From: CAG-917 sp028724485 | GTDB taxonomy: Bacteria; Bacillota; Clostridia; Christensenellales; CAG-917 | Reading direction: 5' to 3' | DNA: 29,701 nucleotides | Assembly (NCBI GenBank): GCA_028724485.1 | Contig: JAQYCY010000042.1 | Location: 1-29,701, forward strand | Part shown: in pieces, positions 22,025 to 29,604 of the stretch | Layout of the letters: every line of letters begins with the position of its first letter | Position numbering within the stretch: the stretch's first letter is position 1 | Position numbers and translations under genes: made by a program | The notes under the pieces: generated by a model | What the model was told of the DNA's origin: nothing | Database searches by the model: none | What the model saw: only the letters and a program-made list of their open reading frames with translations

Positions 22025-23731
22025 ATGGCTACACAAATTTCAATGGCATGTTTATCGTTGCTCGGAGGACTCGGCGTCTTTCTTGTGGCAATGAAACTTT
22101 TATCAAACAATATCGAAACGCTTGCAGGCAACAAAATGAAACTTATGCTTGCAAAGCTCGGAAAAAGCAAAATCGTCGGCGTCGGCATAGGCGCAGGCGT
22201 CACGGCGATAATTCAAAGCTCGGGCGCGGTTTCGGTTATGGTTATAGGCTTTGTAAATGCAGGGCTTATGAGCCTTGTGCAAGGCGCGACGATAATCTTC
22301 GGCGCAAACATAGGCACGACGATAACGGCACAAATCGTAGCGCTCGGTATGCTCGGCAGCGGCGCAATTTCGATGGACGTAATTTTCGGCGCATTTTGCG
22401 GCTTAGGCGCGCTCGTTCTTTTGTTCGTAAAAAACGACACGGCGAAGAAAATCGCGGGGCTTGTCGCAAGTTTCGGTATGTTGTTTATCGGTCTTACGCT
22501 TATGAGCGAGGCAATGAGCATATTCACCACTGCCCCGAAACTCATAGCGTTTCTTGCAAAAATTCAAAACCCTATCTTGCTTGTGCTTATAGGTTGCGCA
22601 GTCACCGCGCTTCTTCAAAGCTCGTCGGCAATGACGGGCATCATAATCACTATGATATTCGGCGGACTTATAAACATCGACCAAGGTATTTATATGACGT
22701 TCGGCTCGAACATAGGAAGTTGTGTGGTTGCCGTCATAGCTTGCATAGGTCAATCTACAAACGCAAAGCGTACGGCTTTCATTCACTTTTTCTTCAACGT
22801 TTTAGGCGTTATCATATTTATGTTAATAGGACTTTTTATGAAGCTCGGCTCGACAAGTTTCGGCAAAGTTTTAAACCTTATGTTCCCTAACGTTCCAACG
22901 ACGCAACTTGCCATGATGCACACGATTTTCAACACAATTACGGTTATTTTGATTTTGCCGTTTACAAATCTTGTCGTAAAAATGACGGAAAAAATCATAA
23001 AGGACAAACCGAACAAAAAAGACGGCGTTATGCGGCTTACCTATCTTGAAGAGCATATTTTAGGAACACCTCCGATTGCCGTCGAGCAAATTAAAAAAGA
23101 AGTCGTCGATATGGCAGGAAACGCTATGGCGAACTTCAATCTGGCAATAGACTCGATTATAAATCTCGACTTGTCGCACAAAAAAGACTTTGCAAAGCGT
23201 GAAGAATTTATCAACTTTCAAAACAAAGAAATCATTCGTTACGTTATAAACGTCACAAAACTCGACGTGTCCGACGCCGACCGCGCGTTTTTGGGAACGG
23301 TCTATCACACCGTGACCGACTTAGAGCGTATAGGCGACTATGCGGAAAACATTTTGGAATACACCGAAAAACTTATCACCGACAATCAACGTTTTTCAAG
23401 CGGTGCGATTGCGGAACTCGGAAGTTTGACGGACAAACTGAACGAACTTTACAACATCACTATGTCGATGTTCATAACCTGCGACTATTCCGAAATAAAC
23501 AAAGCCGAACAGCTCGAAGAAGACGTTGACAAAATGACAGAGCAAATGGGACACAATCACATTCGCCGTATGACGGAAGGCAGTTGCACTATGGACGTCG
23601 GCTCGCTCTATCTTGCGCTCAACTCAAACGCCGAACGTATCGGCGACCATATCATAAACATTGCCGAATCTGTTGACGCTTTCAAAAAGAAATATAAGCC
23701 TGCCGACGTTGCCGCTCCGCAAAACGCCTGA
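22025..23731 (+). CDS. Na+/phosphate cotransporter with C-terminal PhoU-like domain
   Basis: This membrane transporter of the Na/Pi-II (NptA) family takes up phosphate with sodium. In the 568 residues are two inverted Na_Pi_cotrans repeats, each with the QSS signature (QSSGAVSVMV at about 64-73, QSSSAMTGIIITMI at about 198-211), and partner loops FGANIGTTIT and FGSNIGSCVVA. After about 8-9 membrane segments a soluble PhoU-like helical domain runs from about 350 to the end (TDLERIGDYAENI and NAERIGDHIINIAESV, the typical paired metal-binding motifs). ATG 22025 is used because the upstream TTG precedes the promoter; no Shine-Dalgarno sequence is visible. The PhoU-like tail suggests phosphate-dependent control. 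Confidence 0.93.
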   Translation: MATQISMACLSLLGGLGVFLVAMKLLSNNIETLAGNKMKLMLAKLGKSKIVGVGIGAGVTAIIQSSGAVSVMVIGFVNAGLMSLVQGATIIFGANIGTTITAQIVALGMLGSGAISMDVIFGAFCGLGALVLLFVKNDTAKKIAGLVASFGMLFIGLTLMSEAMSIFTTAPKLIAFLAKIQNPILLVLIGCAVTALLQSSSAMTGIIITMIFGGLINIDQGIYMTFGSNIGSCVVAVIACIGQSTNAKRTAFIHFFFNVLGVIIFMLIGLFMKLGSTSFGKVLNLMFPNVPTTQLAMMHTIFNTITVILILPFTNLVVKMTEKIIKDKPNKKDGVMRLTYLEEHILGTPPIAVEQIKKEVVDMAGNAMANFNLAIDSIINLDLSHKKDFAKREEFINFQNKEIIRYVINVTKLDVSDADRAFLGTVYHTVTDLERIGDYAENILEYTEKLITDNQRFSSGAIAELGSLTDKLNELYNITMSMFITCDYSEINKAEQLEEDVDKMTEQMGHNHIRRMTEGSCTMDVGSLYLALNSNAERIGDHIINIAESVDAFKKKYKPADVAAPQNA

Positions 23732-23814
23732 CTTTAAACCGCCGCTTTTACAGCCGAACCGTCAGCAAAAGTCACGACTAAAGCGTCAATGCAAGTTTTA
23801 GTGTTTTGTAAAGC

Positions 23815-24022
23815 CGTACAAGCAAATGCAAACTGCAAATGCAAATTAAATTACACAAACGAATTGAAATTGCAAAGGCGACTTTAAACTACACAAACAA
23901 ATTTAAGCCGCACAAGCAAATTGAAACTGCACAAACAAATTAAAAATACACAAACAAATTAAAAATACACAAACAAATGATAATTACACAAGCAAATTAA
24001 AGTTGTACAAACAAATTTAAAG
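23815..24022. repeat. 19-bp tandem repeat array between convergent genes
   Basis: Seven contiguous 19-bp units in exact phase (23890, 23909, 23928, 23947, 23966, 23985 and 24004) follow the consensus TACACAAACAAATTAAAAA, with about four more degenerate units to the left from 23815. There are no spacers between units, so this is not CRISPR. 19 is not a multiple of 3, so it is not coding. The remainder of the gap, 23732-23814 and 24046-24171, holds nothing recognisable. Confidence 0.92.
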
Positions 24023-24045
24023 CCGCATTTTGCGGCTTTAAATTT
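24013..24045. terminator. Bidirectional terminator between cotransporter and hydrolase
   Basis: Perfect 14-bp stem AAATTTAAAGCCGC / GCGGCTTTAAATTT with loop ATTTT. The left arm overlaps the last 19-bp repeat unit. Confidence 0.85.
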
Positions 24046-24171
24046 AAACTTGTCTTGTCAAATAAAACTCATTCTGCCCTTTAGGTTAGACTCTACTCAA
24101 TAAATCTGTTTCCTTCTCTTTTGCTCTCGCTCGTCAAACCGTTTTTCGTTCTTAAAGTGCAATTTCGGCAA

Positions 24172-26007
24172 CTAAACTCGTTTTTGTTTTTTTAGCTTTT
24201 TTTGTTCTTCCGTTTTGTCTGAAACAACTCTTTTAACGCCGTTACGGTCAAGAACAATTTTACAACCGTATTTTTTAAGCCAAAAATAACTTCTTGTCGC
24301 TTTATCGGAATATTTGTTCTCTCTTGTCGCTTTTCTTTGACACGACGGAATAGCTCTTAAAACCTTGAACAATATGCTCCACAAAAACTTTTGGCCGTTC
24401 CAAGGCTGACAACCCCAAACTTTGAACATACGAATTATCTTTTTAACGCTGAAATCGTCAAGCACAAATACGCCTGCGCCGTCAAGCGCTCTTGCCACCA
24501 AATATCTGAAACGCCGTCTGTCGTCCATTGTCATAGTAGGCAAAACTTTTTCAATAACAAACCTTATCGTAAGCGACGCATGATTTACACGCTCGGCTAA
24601 GACAAAACTTCCGTCGTTTTTGTTTATTTGCCAATTAAACGTATAATGTTGCCAAATTCCACAGCAATGCGAATAAATCGTTCTATATTCCCTTGAATTT
24701 AAAAGCACCATTCCGAAAACGCTGAATTCGGGACAAGTCTTGTCGATTTTGTGGGAAATGAGATAGAACTCGCTTGCATCCGTAAGCTCTCGTCTTATTC
24801 CCGGTCCGTCGTGGTCGTAGATTTTCAAAATTCTTTTTTTTATGGCTTTGTCTACAAAACTTGCGCCGTAAACCGCCATATTACCGCCCTTAGAGTGACC
24901 GCCTAAAATTATTGGCTTGTCCGTCATTTTTGCATAATCGCTTATCGCTTTCACGGTGAGTTCGTGAGATTTAAGCTCGTCAAGATGAATGAGGTCTACG
25001 TCTTCGAGCCAACCGATCATGTGGTCGTCCGTTCCGCGGCACGCTATGTACACAAATTTTCCCAAATCGAATAATACTATTCCGAATTGACAACTGTCCT
25101 CTGCCGACAAAACGTATCTTGCGTCCACGATTTTTACTTGTTCAAAACGCTTATTGTCTTCAAGCGCTTTAAGAATTTTCACGCAATCGTCATGGCAATA
25201 TGGCGCAATTTTCTCTGTCGGGATATTCTTTTCCTTTGCGGTTTTCAAAACGTCGCAAACCGAAATTCCCGTTACCTTATCCAAATCCATATAAGCAAGT
25301 TGACACAAAATCAAACTGTCCGCATCCGAAAACGGTGCTTCGGCAAAAGTCTTGTCAAACTCTTTTGCAAAGCTCTCGATATTATAAAAACGATTATGCT
25401 TATAGCTATATCTTCTGTAAGCTTTCTTAAACGCTCTCGTTTCGTACAACTTTTTGGCGCGCTTTTCGATTCTCTCCGTGTTTGCGTTATATCTATCTTT
25501 TGCAACCTTTACAATTTCATAAATTGCAAGCGTCACCGCCAATATAGTCCACATAAGAGTGCCGACCCATTTTAAAGCCGTAAACGCTCCCATGCACGGC
25601 GCAAGCGCAAAGTTTTTATGCAAAACAAGCATTATCGAAACGTTTTCGAGCATATCGAAAATCGCCGCAATAAGCGGAATGCAAACTCCTATCCACTTTA
25701 CTTTTTTCTTCAATGTAGGAACGATTAAAAAAACCATTGCGAAAAAATAACACGTTACGAATGCAAAATCGATAGATGTATAATAAATATTGCTCTGTAC
25801 GTCGGCGTCGGTCATAAGATTTGCCGTTTCGATAACGTACGATTCGTCATAATAAATTTTTTCGTCAAAATGCCCCCTGTCTTTCATTGCGTCGGAACTG
25901 AACTGACAAACAGGCAACCTGAAACATATAAATAAGGCTATCGCAAAAACGACCGCCACAATACCGATAGCCAAAAGAATTTTTTGACTTTTCTCCAATT
26001 TTCCCAT
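24172..26007 (-). CDS. Membrane-anchored alpha/beta hydrolase (DUF2974/Mbeg1-like) with N-terminal four-helix domain
   Basis: Of 611 residues, the first 170 hold four predicted helices (about 10-30, 79-97, 104-128, 143-166), with the polar motif DMLENVSIM in the third. A basic linker (AKKLYETRAFKKAYRRYSYK) leads to a lipase-like domain. Its nucleophile elbow is GGHSKGGNMAVYGA (Ser372); FVYIACRGTDDHMIGWLEDV lies earlier, the acid region is YDHDGPG (Asp398 or Asp400), and His454 in WQHYTFNWQ is the likely catalytic histidine. The basic C-terminus ends KKLKKQKRV. The DUF2974 assignment comes from the GTDD and GHSKGGN patterns. It may act on lipids or acyl esters at the membrane (inference). It has no ribosome site; the promoter puts the transcription start at the ATG. 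Confidence 0.8.
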   Translation of the reverse strand: MGKLEKSQKILLAIGIVAVVFAIALFICFRLPVCQFSSDAMKDRGHFDEKIYYDESYVIETANLMTDADVQSNIYYTSIDFAFVTCYFFAMVFLIVPTLKKKVKWIGVCIPLIAAIFDMLENVSIMLVLHKNFALAPCMGAFTALKWVGTLMWTILAVTLAIYEIVKVAKDRYNANTERIEKRAKKLYETRAFKKAYRRYSYKHNRFYNIESFAKEFDKTFAEAPFSDADSLILCQLAYMDLDKVTGISVCDVLKTAKEKNIPTEKIAPYCHDDCVKILKALEDNKRFEQVKIVDARYVLSAEDSCQFGIVLFDLGKFVYIACRGTDDHMIGWLEDVDLIHLDELKSHELTVKAISDYAKMTDKPIILGGHSKGGNMAVYGASFVDKAIKKRILKIYDHDGPGIRRELTDASEFYLISHKIDKTCPEFSVFGMVLLNSREYRTIYSHCCGIWQHYTFNWQINKNDGSFVLAERVNHASLTIRFVIEKVLPTMTMDDRRRFRYLVARALDGAGVFVLDDFSVKKIIRMFKVWGCQPWNGQKFLWSILFKVLRAIPSCQRKATRENKYSDKATRSYFWLKKYGCKIVLDRNGVKRVVSDKTEEQKKLKKQKRV

Positions 26008-26013
26008 ATAATT

Positions 26014-26042
26014 ATTTTACAATAAAAATTTTAAGTTTACAA
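26014..26042 (-). promoter_or_regulatory. Promoter of the hydrolase, predicting a leaderless mRNA
   Basis: TTGTAA (26042-26037), a 17-bp spacer and TAAAAT (26019-26014). Only 6 nt separate the -10 from the ATG, so transcription should start at or beside the A of the ATG, in agreement with the missing Shine-Dalgarno sequence. Confidence 0.6.
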
Positions 26043-26076
26043 TATCAAATCGAAAAATTGTTAGATTGTAAACCGA

Positions 26077-26157
26077 TTAAAAACCGATATGGAGTTCAAA
26101 TTTGTAATATTTTCGTATACAACAACGCTCTTCTATGGTAAGATGATTATAGTTCAT
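26077..26157 (-). pseudogene. Truncated IS30-like transposase, N-terminal 26 residues
   Basis: A short frame MNYNHLTIEERCCIRKYYKF and six more residues to a TAA has the start of IS30-family transposases (Y-x-H-L-T-x-E-E-R at the N-terminus, ahead of the helix-turn-helix). AGGAG lies 7 nt before the ATG and a TATAAT (26198-26193) about 35 nt further up. After about 18 residues the similarity ends and the frame closes; the rest of the transposase is gone. The family call rests on a short but characteristic motif. Confidence 0.65.
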
Positions 26158-26262
26158 ACACTTTCTCCTGTTTTTTGTTTTGTGGTAATTACATTATACA
26201 ACAGTTTTTGTATGAACTAACTTTTTTTATTGAGTGTTGCACTTGATAGTATAATTCACCAA
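26077..26262 (-). mobile_element. Remnant of the left end of an IS30-like element
   Basis: It comprises the transposase stub, its ribosome site and -10, a 10-bp inverted repeat AGTTCATACA (26151-26160) / TGTATGAACT, and an outer segment with GTGTTGCACTTGATAGTATA (+ strand, about 26235-26254) that looks like an IS30-type terminal repeat. The other end and most of the element are absent. The outer limit is approximate. Confidence 0.5.
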
Positions 26263-26269
26263 ATATTAT

Positions 26270-26296
26270 AAAGGCTCAAACTAAGTTTGAGCCTTT
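26270..26296 (-). terminator. Hairpin terminator after spoIVA
   Basis: AAAGGCTCAAACT and AGTTTGAGCCTTT form a long perfect stem, 6 nt past the spoIVA stop. The following tail on the minus strand (ATAATATTT) is only moderately T-rich. Confidence 0.75.
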
Positions 26297-26301
26297 CCAC
26301 C

Positions 26302-27780
26302 TTATAGAAGAATGCACAGCACTCCGCCTTTGCCTTCATTGATAATCCTTCCAAGCGTTTTTTGCATTTTTTGCCTTGCGTCTTGCGGCATCACCGCTAA
26401 TTTATGTTGAAGTCCGTCGTTCACTAAGCTGCTGAGCGATTTTCCGAATATATTTGTTTCCCAAAGCGCCGACTTATCGCCTTCAAAATCGCTCATAAGG
26501 TTTTTTACAAGTTCGTCACTTTGCTGTTCGCTTCCTACAATCGGACTGACTTCCGTTTCAACGTCGACTCTTATGATATGAAGCGACGGTGCGGTGGCTT
26601 TAAGTTTAACGCCAAATTGACCGCCCTGCTTGACAAGTTCAGGTTCGTCGAGCGTCATTTCGTCAATTAGCGGAGCGACTACGCCATAGCCTGTCTCTTC
26701 TGCTTGTTTTAACGCTTCGTCGAGTTTTGCCGTTTTCGCTCTTGCCGCCGACAGAGATTTGAGCAACCTAAATACGTCATAGTCAGAATTAAGTTCTTCA
26801 CCGCATTCATCGCTTGCAACCTTATAAAACAAGCCGTCTTTGACTTTAAGGTCAATTTCAACTCTGCCGAGTCCCGCGTCGAGTTTGATTTTTTCGGGCT
26901 TGTCCAAAAATTCAAGATTTTCAAACGCTTCGTCAAAATTGACGTAATCTTTAAGTTTTGTCGCGGCTTTTCCTATGCTGTCCATAACGGAAATAATTTC
27001 GCTCACAATTTTGCCGCCGAAGTCTAATGCTTGCACCCACTTTGGCGCAATTGCGTCGATAAGTTTGATAGGAAATTCAAGCAACACGCTTTCCATAATT
27101 TCCGTCACGTTTTCTTCCGTCATATTTAGAACGTCTACGGCGATTACGGGAGCTTCGTATTTTTTCTCCAAAGCGTCTTTTATTTTCAAAGCCGAATCGC
27201 TGTTCGGAGCCGTCGAATTCAATACCACGACAAACGGTTTACCCATCTCTTTTAGCTCTGACGCGACTCTCTCTTCCGCCGTGATATATCTTTCCCTCTC
27301 AAGCTCGCCGATAGTGCCGTCCGTCGTAAGCAAAACGCCGATAGTCGAGTGTTCTTTTATGACTTTTTCCGTGCCAAGCTCCGCCGCCTTTTCAAAAGGC
27401 ATTTCCTCCGATGACCACGGAGTACGCACCATTCTGTCCTTGCCTTCCACCTTGTGCCCGATCGCGCCGTCGATGACGTATCCGACGCAATCGATCATTC
27501 GCATACTGACAGACAATTCATCGCCGAAACTCACTTTTACCGCTTCGTTCGGAATAAATCTCGGTTGAGTTGTCATAATCGTTTTTCCGTCTGCCGATTG
27601 TGGCAATTCGTCAACCGTTCTTGCGCGAGCGTTAGGGTCGGCGATTTTGTCTATCACAAAACTTTCCATAAAACGTTTTATAAAAGTAGATTTTCCCGTT
27701 CTGACCGGACCTACAACACCGACGTATACGTCACCGCCCGTTCTTTTTGCTATGTCTTCTAAAAGGTTAAATTTGTTCAT
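26302..27780 (-). CDS. spoIVA: Stage IV sporulation protein A (spore coat morphogenetic ATPase)
   Basis: SpoIVA is made in the mother cell, polymerises on the forespore surface using ATP and forms the base layer of the spore coat. The 492 residues equal the usual length. Near the N-terminus are MNKFNLLEDIAKRTGGDVYV and Walker A GPVRTGKST (24-32); then MIDCVGYVIDGAIGH, TDGTIGELERERYI and VVLNSTAPNS follow; the conserved C-terminus is LGRIINEGKGGVLCILL. The frame is open to 27795, but the ATG at 27780 has GGGAGGG just upstream and gives the family start. A sigma-E-type promoter is expected; only a partial match (TTATATT then AATATATT) is visible near 27803-27830. Confidence 0.97.
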   Translation of the reverse strand: MNKFNLLEDIAKRTGGDVYVGVVGPVRTGKSTFIKRFMESFVIDKIADPNARARTVDELPQSADGKTIMTTQPRFIPNEAVKVSFGDELSVSMRMIDCVGYVIDGAIGHKVEGKDRMVRTPWSSEEMPFEKAAELGTEKVIKEHSTIGVLLTTDGTIGELERERYITAEERVASELKEMGKPFVVVLNSTAPNSDSALKIKDALEKKYEAPVIAVDVLNMTEENVTEIMESVLLEFPIKLIDAIAPKWVQALDFGGKIVSEIISVMDSIGKAATKLKDYVNFDEAFENLEFLDKPEKIKLDAGLGRVEIDLKVKDGLFYKVASDECGEELNSDYDVFRLLKSLSAARAKTAKLDEALKQAEETGYGVVAPLIDEMTLDEPELVKQGGQFGVKLKATAPSLHIIRVDVETEVSPIVGSEQQSDELVKNLMSDFEGDKSALWETNIFGKSLSSLVNDGLQHKLAVMPQDARQKMQKTLGRIINEGKGGVLCILL

Positions 27781-27851
27781 TCTGCCCTCCCACATACGCT
27801 AAAATATATTCGACAAAATTTTAAATATAACGCTTATTGAAAATTTTTGGC

Positions 27852-27877
27852 AAAAAAAATAACGCCTTTTAGGCGTT
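27852..27877 (-). terminator. Intrinsic terminator upstream of spoIVA, ending the riboswitch-led transcript
   Basis: AACGCCT-AAA-AGGCGTT on the minus strand, then A and eight T residues. It lies about 70 nt before the spoIVA ATG with no supported gene between it and the c-di-GMP riboswitch about 500 nt upstream. Confidence 0.88.
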
Positions 27878-28375
27878 TATCTTTTGTATCCTATGTGTCT
27901 TTTGCTTTTATCGTTTATCTTCTGTTTTAACATTTTTCTTTTGTGCTTAACGATTTTGTCATTTGTACTTGAATCTTTTTCTTTTGTACTTAAAAACTTT
28001 TGTATTTTAAAACTTCGTCTTTTGTTTTTACTCCATCTCTTCAAATCTCTTGCACTAAAGACTTTTGTAAACTGCCGCACGGCGGCTCTTAGGTAAATCA
28101 CAACCAAATCGGTTGTTTATCTTTTGTAAGGCGCATTAAGGCGCGCGAACCTGAAAAACAAGTACAATCGGCGTTTTCTTCTTTCGTAGACCCAAATCTT
28201 TTGTAAATTCGACGTTGTCTTTTGTATTAACCGCAACCAATGCGATTCGATTATCTTCGGTAGTTTTCGAATTTGTCTTTGGTAAAGTCTTTTGTAGAAA
28301 TCATAGATATTTTTTATCTCTTTATCGTTTGTAAATTCCGCTAATGCGTTTTATCGTGAGTAAGTTAAAGAAAAT
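27878..28375 (-). ncRNA. Candidate noncoding transcript of repeats and small hairpins under c-di-GMP control
   Basis: The strand transcribed from the riboswitch carries about ten copies of ACAAAAGA or close variants (for example near 27888, 27943, 27980, 28069, 28128, 28200, 28223 and 28290). It also has small hairpins such as ACAACC/GGTTGT (28100-28116), GCCGC/GCGGC (28074-28086) and GCGC/GCGC (28131-28144). Stops occur in all frames. A 76-codon Lys-rich frame at 27877-28107 starts at TTG without a ribosome site and is not credited. Existence of a stable RNA is inference. Confidence 0.4.
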
Positions 28376-28412
28376 AAAAAACGCCAGACTGCACCCGATA
28401 GATTGCAGCTGG
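28376..28412 (-). terminator. Expression-platform terminator of the c-di-GMP riboswitch
   Basis: CCAGCTGCA (28412-28404) pairs with TGCAG-T-CTGG (28393-28384) around a ten-base loop, followed by GCG-type closing bases and TTTTTTATTTT. Its 5' arm overlaps the 3' end of the aptamer, so folding of the two should be mutually exclusive. Confidence 0.85.
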
Positions 28413-28470
28413 CTGTCTCAGTAAGACCCTATAGTTTTGCGTCACAGCCTTGCGACTGTTTTGCCTATTC
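28405..28470 (-). ncRNA. c-di-GMP-I (GEMM) riboswitch aptamer
   Basis: On the minus strand AGGCAAAACAGTC, a GCAA tetraloop, GGCTGTGACGCAAA, CTATAGGGTCT, TACTG and AGACAGCCAGC give the full class I signature. The P2 helix ACAGUC/GGCUGU carries a GNRA loop, the invariant GACGCAAA follows, then the tetraloop-receptor strand UAUAGGGUCU and the 3' AGCCAGC. It closely resembles clostridial versions. The aptamer's 3' edge overlaps a terminator, so c-di-GMP binding probably prevents termination (ON switch, inferred). The 5' closing strand of P1 looks weak. Confidence 0.93.
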
Positions 28471-28482
28471 ATTTGTAAACAT

Positions 28483-28511
28483 ATAATATCATAAAGCTCT
28501 TAAAATTTCAA
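28483..28511 (-). promoter_or_regulatory. Promoter of the riboswitch transcript
   Basis: TTGAAA (28511-28506), a 17-bp spacer ending TGA, and TATTAT (28488-28483): strong sigma-A promoter with extended -10. Upstream, TGGCATATTTTT occurs twice (28530-28541 and 28551-28562), 21 bp apart, a possible activator site. Confidence 0.8.
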
Positions 28512-28683
28512 CGAATTTCGCACGTTTTTTGGCATATTTTTGTCGAAAAATGGCATATTTTTCCTTAAAGTTTTCATTCGTATCGGTAAACTTCCAAAAA
28601 CATTCCTTAATGTCGATTTTGTGAATATTTTGATTTTCAAGTGTAAATCACAATAAGTTGCATACAATATTTTTGAGGTGTTT

Positions 28684-29403
28684 ATGTGGTCGAACGTCAT
28701 TAGCTTAGACAAAACATATTCAAGAGAATTCGATTATCTCTTTGACAAAATAAAAAGCAATAAAAACCTATCCTACGCCTTTGAAGAAAGCAAAGACAGA
28801 AACTTTTTATATCTTGCTTCGGTATGCGACAGCGCCGCCACGGTGATAAACGAGGTCGAAAACGCAATTTGCGACGTGTATTTAAATCATTTCAAACTTG
28901 CTTATTTTATGTCGAGTTTAAAAAACAGAGTTACGCCTGCGCTCGTTGCGCTCACTTCTGCACTTTTATTGTTTGACCAAACTTACGAAGATACGCTTAT
29001 ACGTAAAGTCCTTAGCGAGGTTATCGACTACAATGTCGACGGCATTTTGAATTTCAGGCTTAAAGACCTGACGGCAAATTGGAGCGAACTGTCAGACCTT
29101 ATTGCAAACTTGCTCTCGAATAGCAACAGCGACGACGATATTTATTCGGTTGCCGAATTTATTCATTCACAGGAAGGCGGCAAAAATCAGCTTATGTTCG
29201 GCGAGAACGGGCTTTTCAACCTTACTAAATCGGAAAGCGTAAAAGTCGAAAACTATTTCGACAACGGCGATTTAAACTTGCTGTTCGCAATAATAAAAGA
29301 AAGTCCCAAAGAACTAATTTTAAACGGCGCAGCTCTTCCCATAGGCGTTAAAAAAAGTTTGCGACCTTTTGCAATAATAAACGAAGCCGCAAAATACGAC
29401 TAA
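28684..29403 (+). CDS. YtxC-like putative sporulation protein
   Basis: This is a 239-residue soluble protein without signal or membrane segment. The central VIDYNVDGILNFRLKDL corresponds to the conserved DGFxNFRLK block of the YtxC family (putative sporulation proteins of Bacillota, function unknown), followed by a helical stretch and a short C-terminal domain. The ATG at 28684 is chosen over a GTG at 28678, since GAGGTG sits just upstream of the ATG. CATACAAT at 28661-28668 matches a sigma-E-type -10, although a matching -35 at normal spacing is not seen. Proximity to spoIVA supports a sporulation role. The protein is somewhat shorter than typical YtxC; assignment moderate. Confidence 0.6.
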   Translation: MWSNVISLDKTYSREFDYLFDKIKSNKNLSYAFEESKDRNFLYLASVCDSAATVINEVENAICDVYLNHFKLAYFMSSLKNRVTPALVALTSALLLFDQTYEDTLIRKVLSEVIDYNVDGILNFRLKDLTANWSELSDLIANLLSNSNSDDDIYSVAEFIHSQEGGKNQLMFGENGLFNLTKSESVKVENYFDNGDLNLLFAIIKESPKELILNGAALPIGVKKSLRPFAIINEAAKYD

Positions 29404-29428
29404 TATTTTGCGGCTCAATCGGCTTTTT

Positions 29429-29456
29429 GGCTAATCGATTTTGATTAGCCTTTTTT
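29429..29456 (+). terminator. Intrinsic terminator after the ytxC-like gene
   Basis: GGCTAATC-GATTTT-GATTAGCC followed by six T residues, 25 nt past the stop. Confidence 0.9.
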
Positions 29457-29460
29457 ATGC

Positions 29461-29604
29461 TTTCATTTTGTCATAATTGATTTAGACTTGCTTTTTTTAA
29501 TCGGTTTTCACTTTGTCATAATTGATTTTGACGGCATTTTTAAACCCACTCGCATTTTGTCATAACGAATTTAAATTTGCCTTTTAGCCTACTTTCATTT
29601 GTCA
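29461..29604. repeat. Degenerate repeats with a period of about 44 bp
   Basis: The core TTTCATTTTGTCATAATTGA recurs with its CATTT positions at 29464, 29509, 29553 and 29596 (steps of 45, 44 and 43 bp), each time with fewer matches. The array separates the ytxC terminator from the end of the next minus-strand gene. Confidence 0.75.

Noticed and set aside
22048..22890. Plus-strand 280-codon frame within the Na/Pi cotransporter
   Set aside because: Arg/Tyr/His-rich shadow of the cotransporter in another frame; no family features.
23890..24022. CRISPR array
   Set aside because: The 19-bp units are contiguous with no spacers, and no cas genes are near.
27877..28107. Minus-strand 76-codon Lys-rich frame ending at the terminator before spoIVA
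   Set aside because: Starts at TTG without a ribosome site; its composition follows the ACAAAAGA repeats. It could be the tail of a decayed gene, but it cannot be supported as coding.
28623..28668. Complete sigma-E promoter for the ytxC-like gene
   Set aside because: CATACAAT fits the -10 and GAATATT fits the -35, but they are 31 bp apart, far beyond the usual 14-15 bp.
28500..28712. Minus-strand 70-codon frame
   Set aside because: Overlaps the ytxC-like start and the riboswitch promoter; no ribosome site or family similarity.
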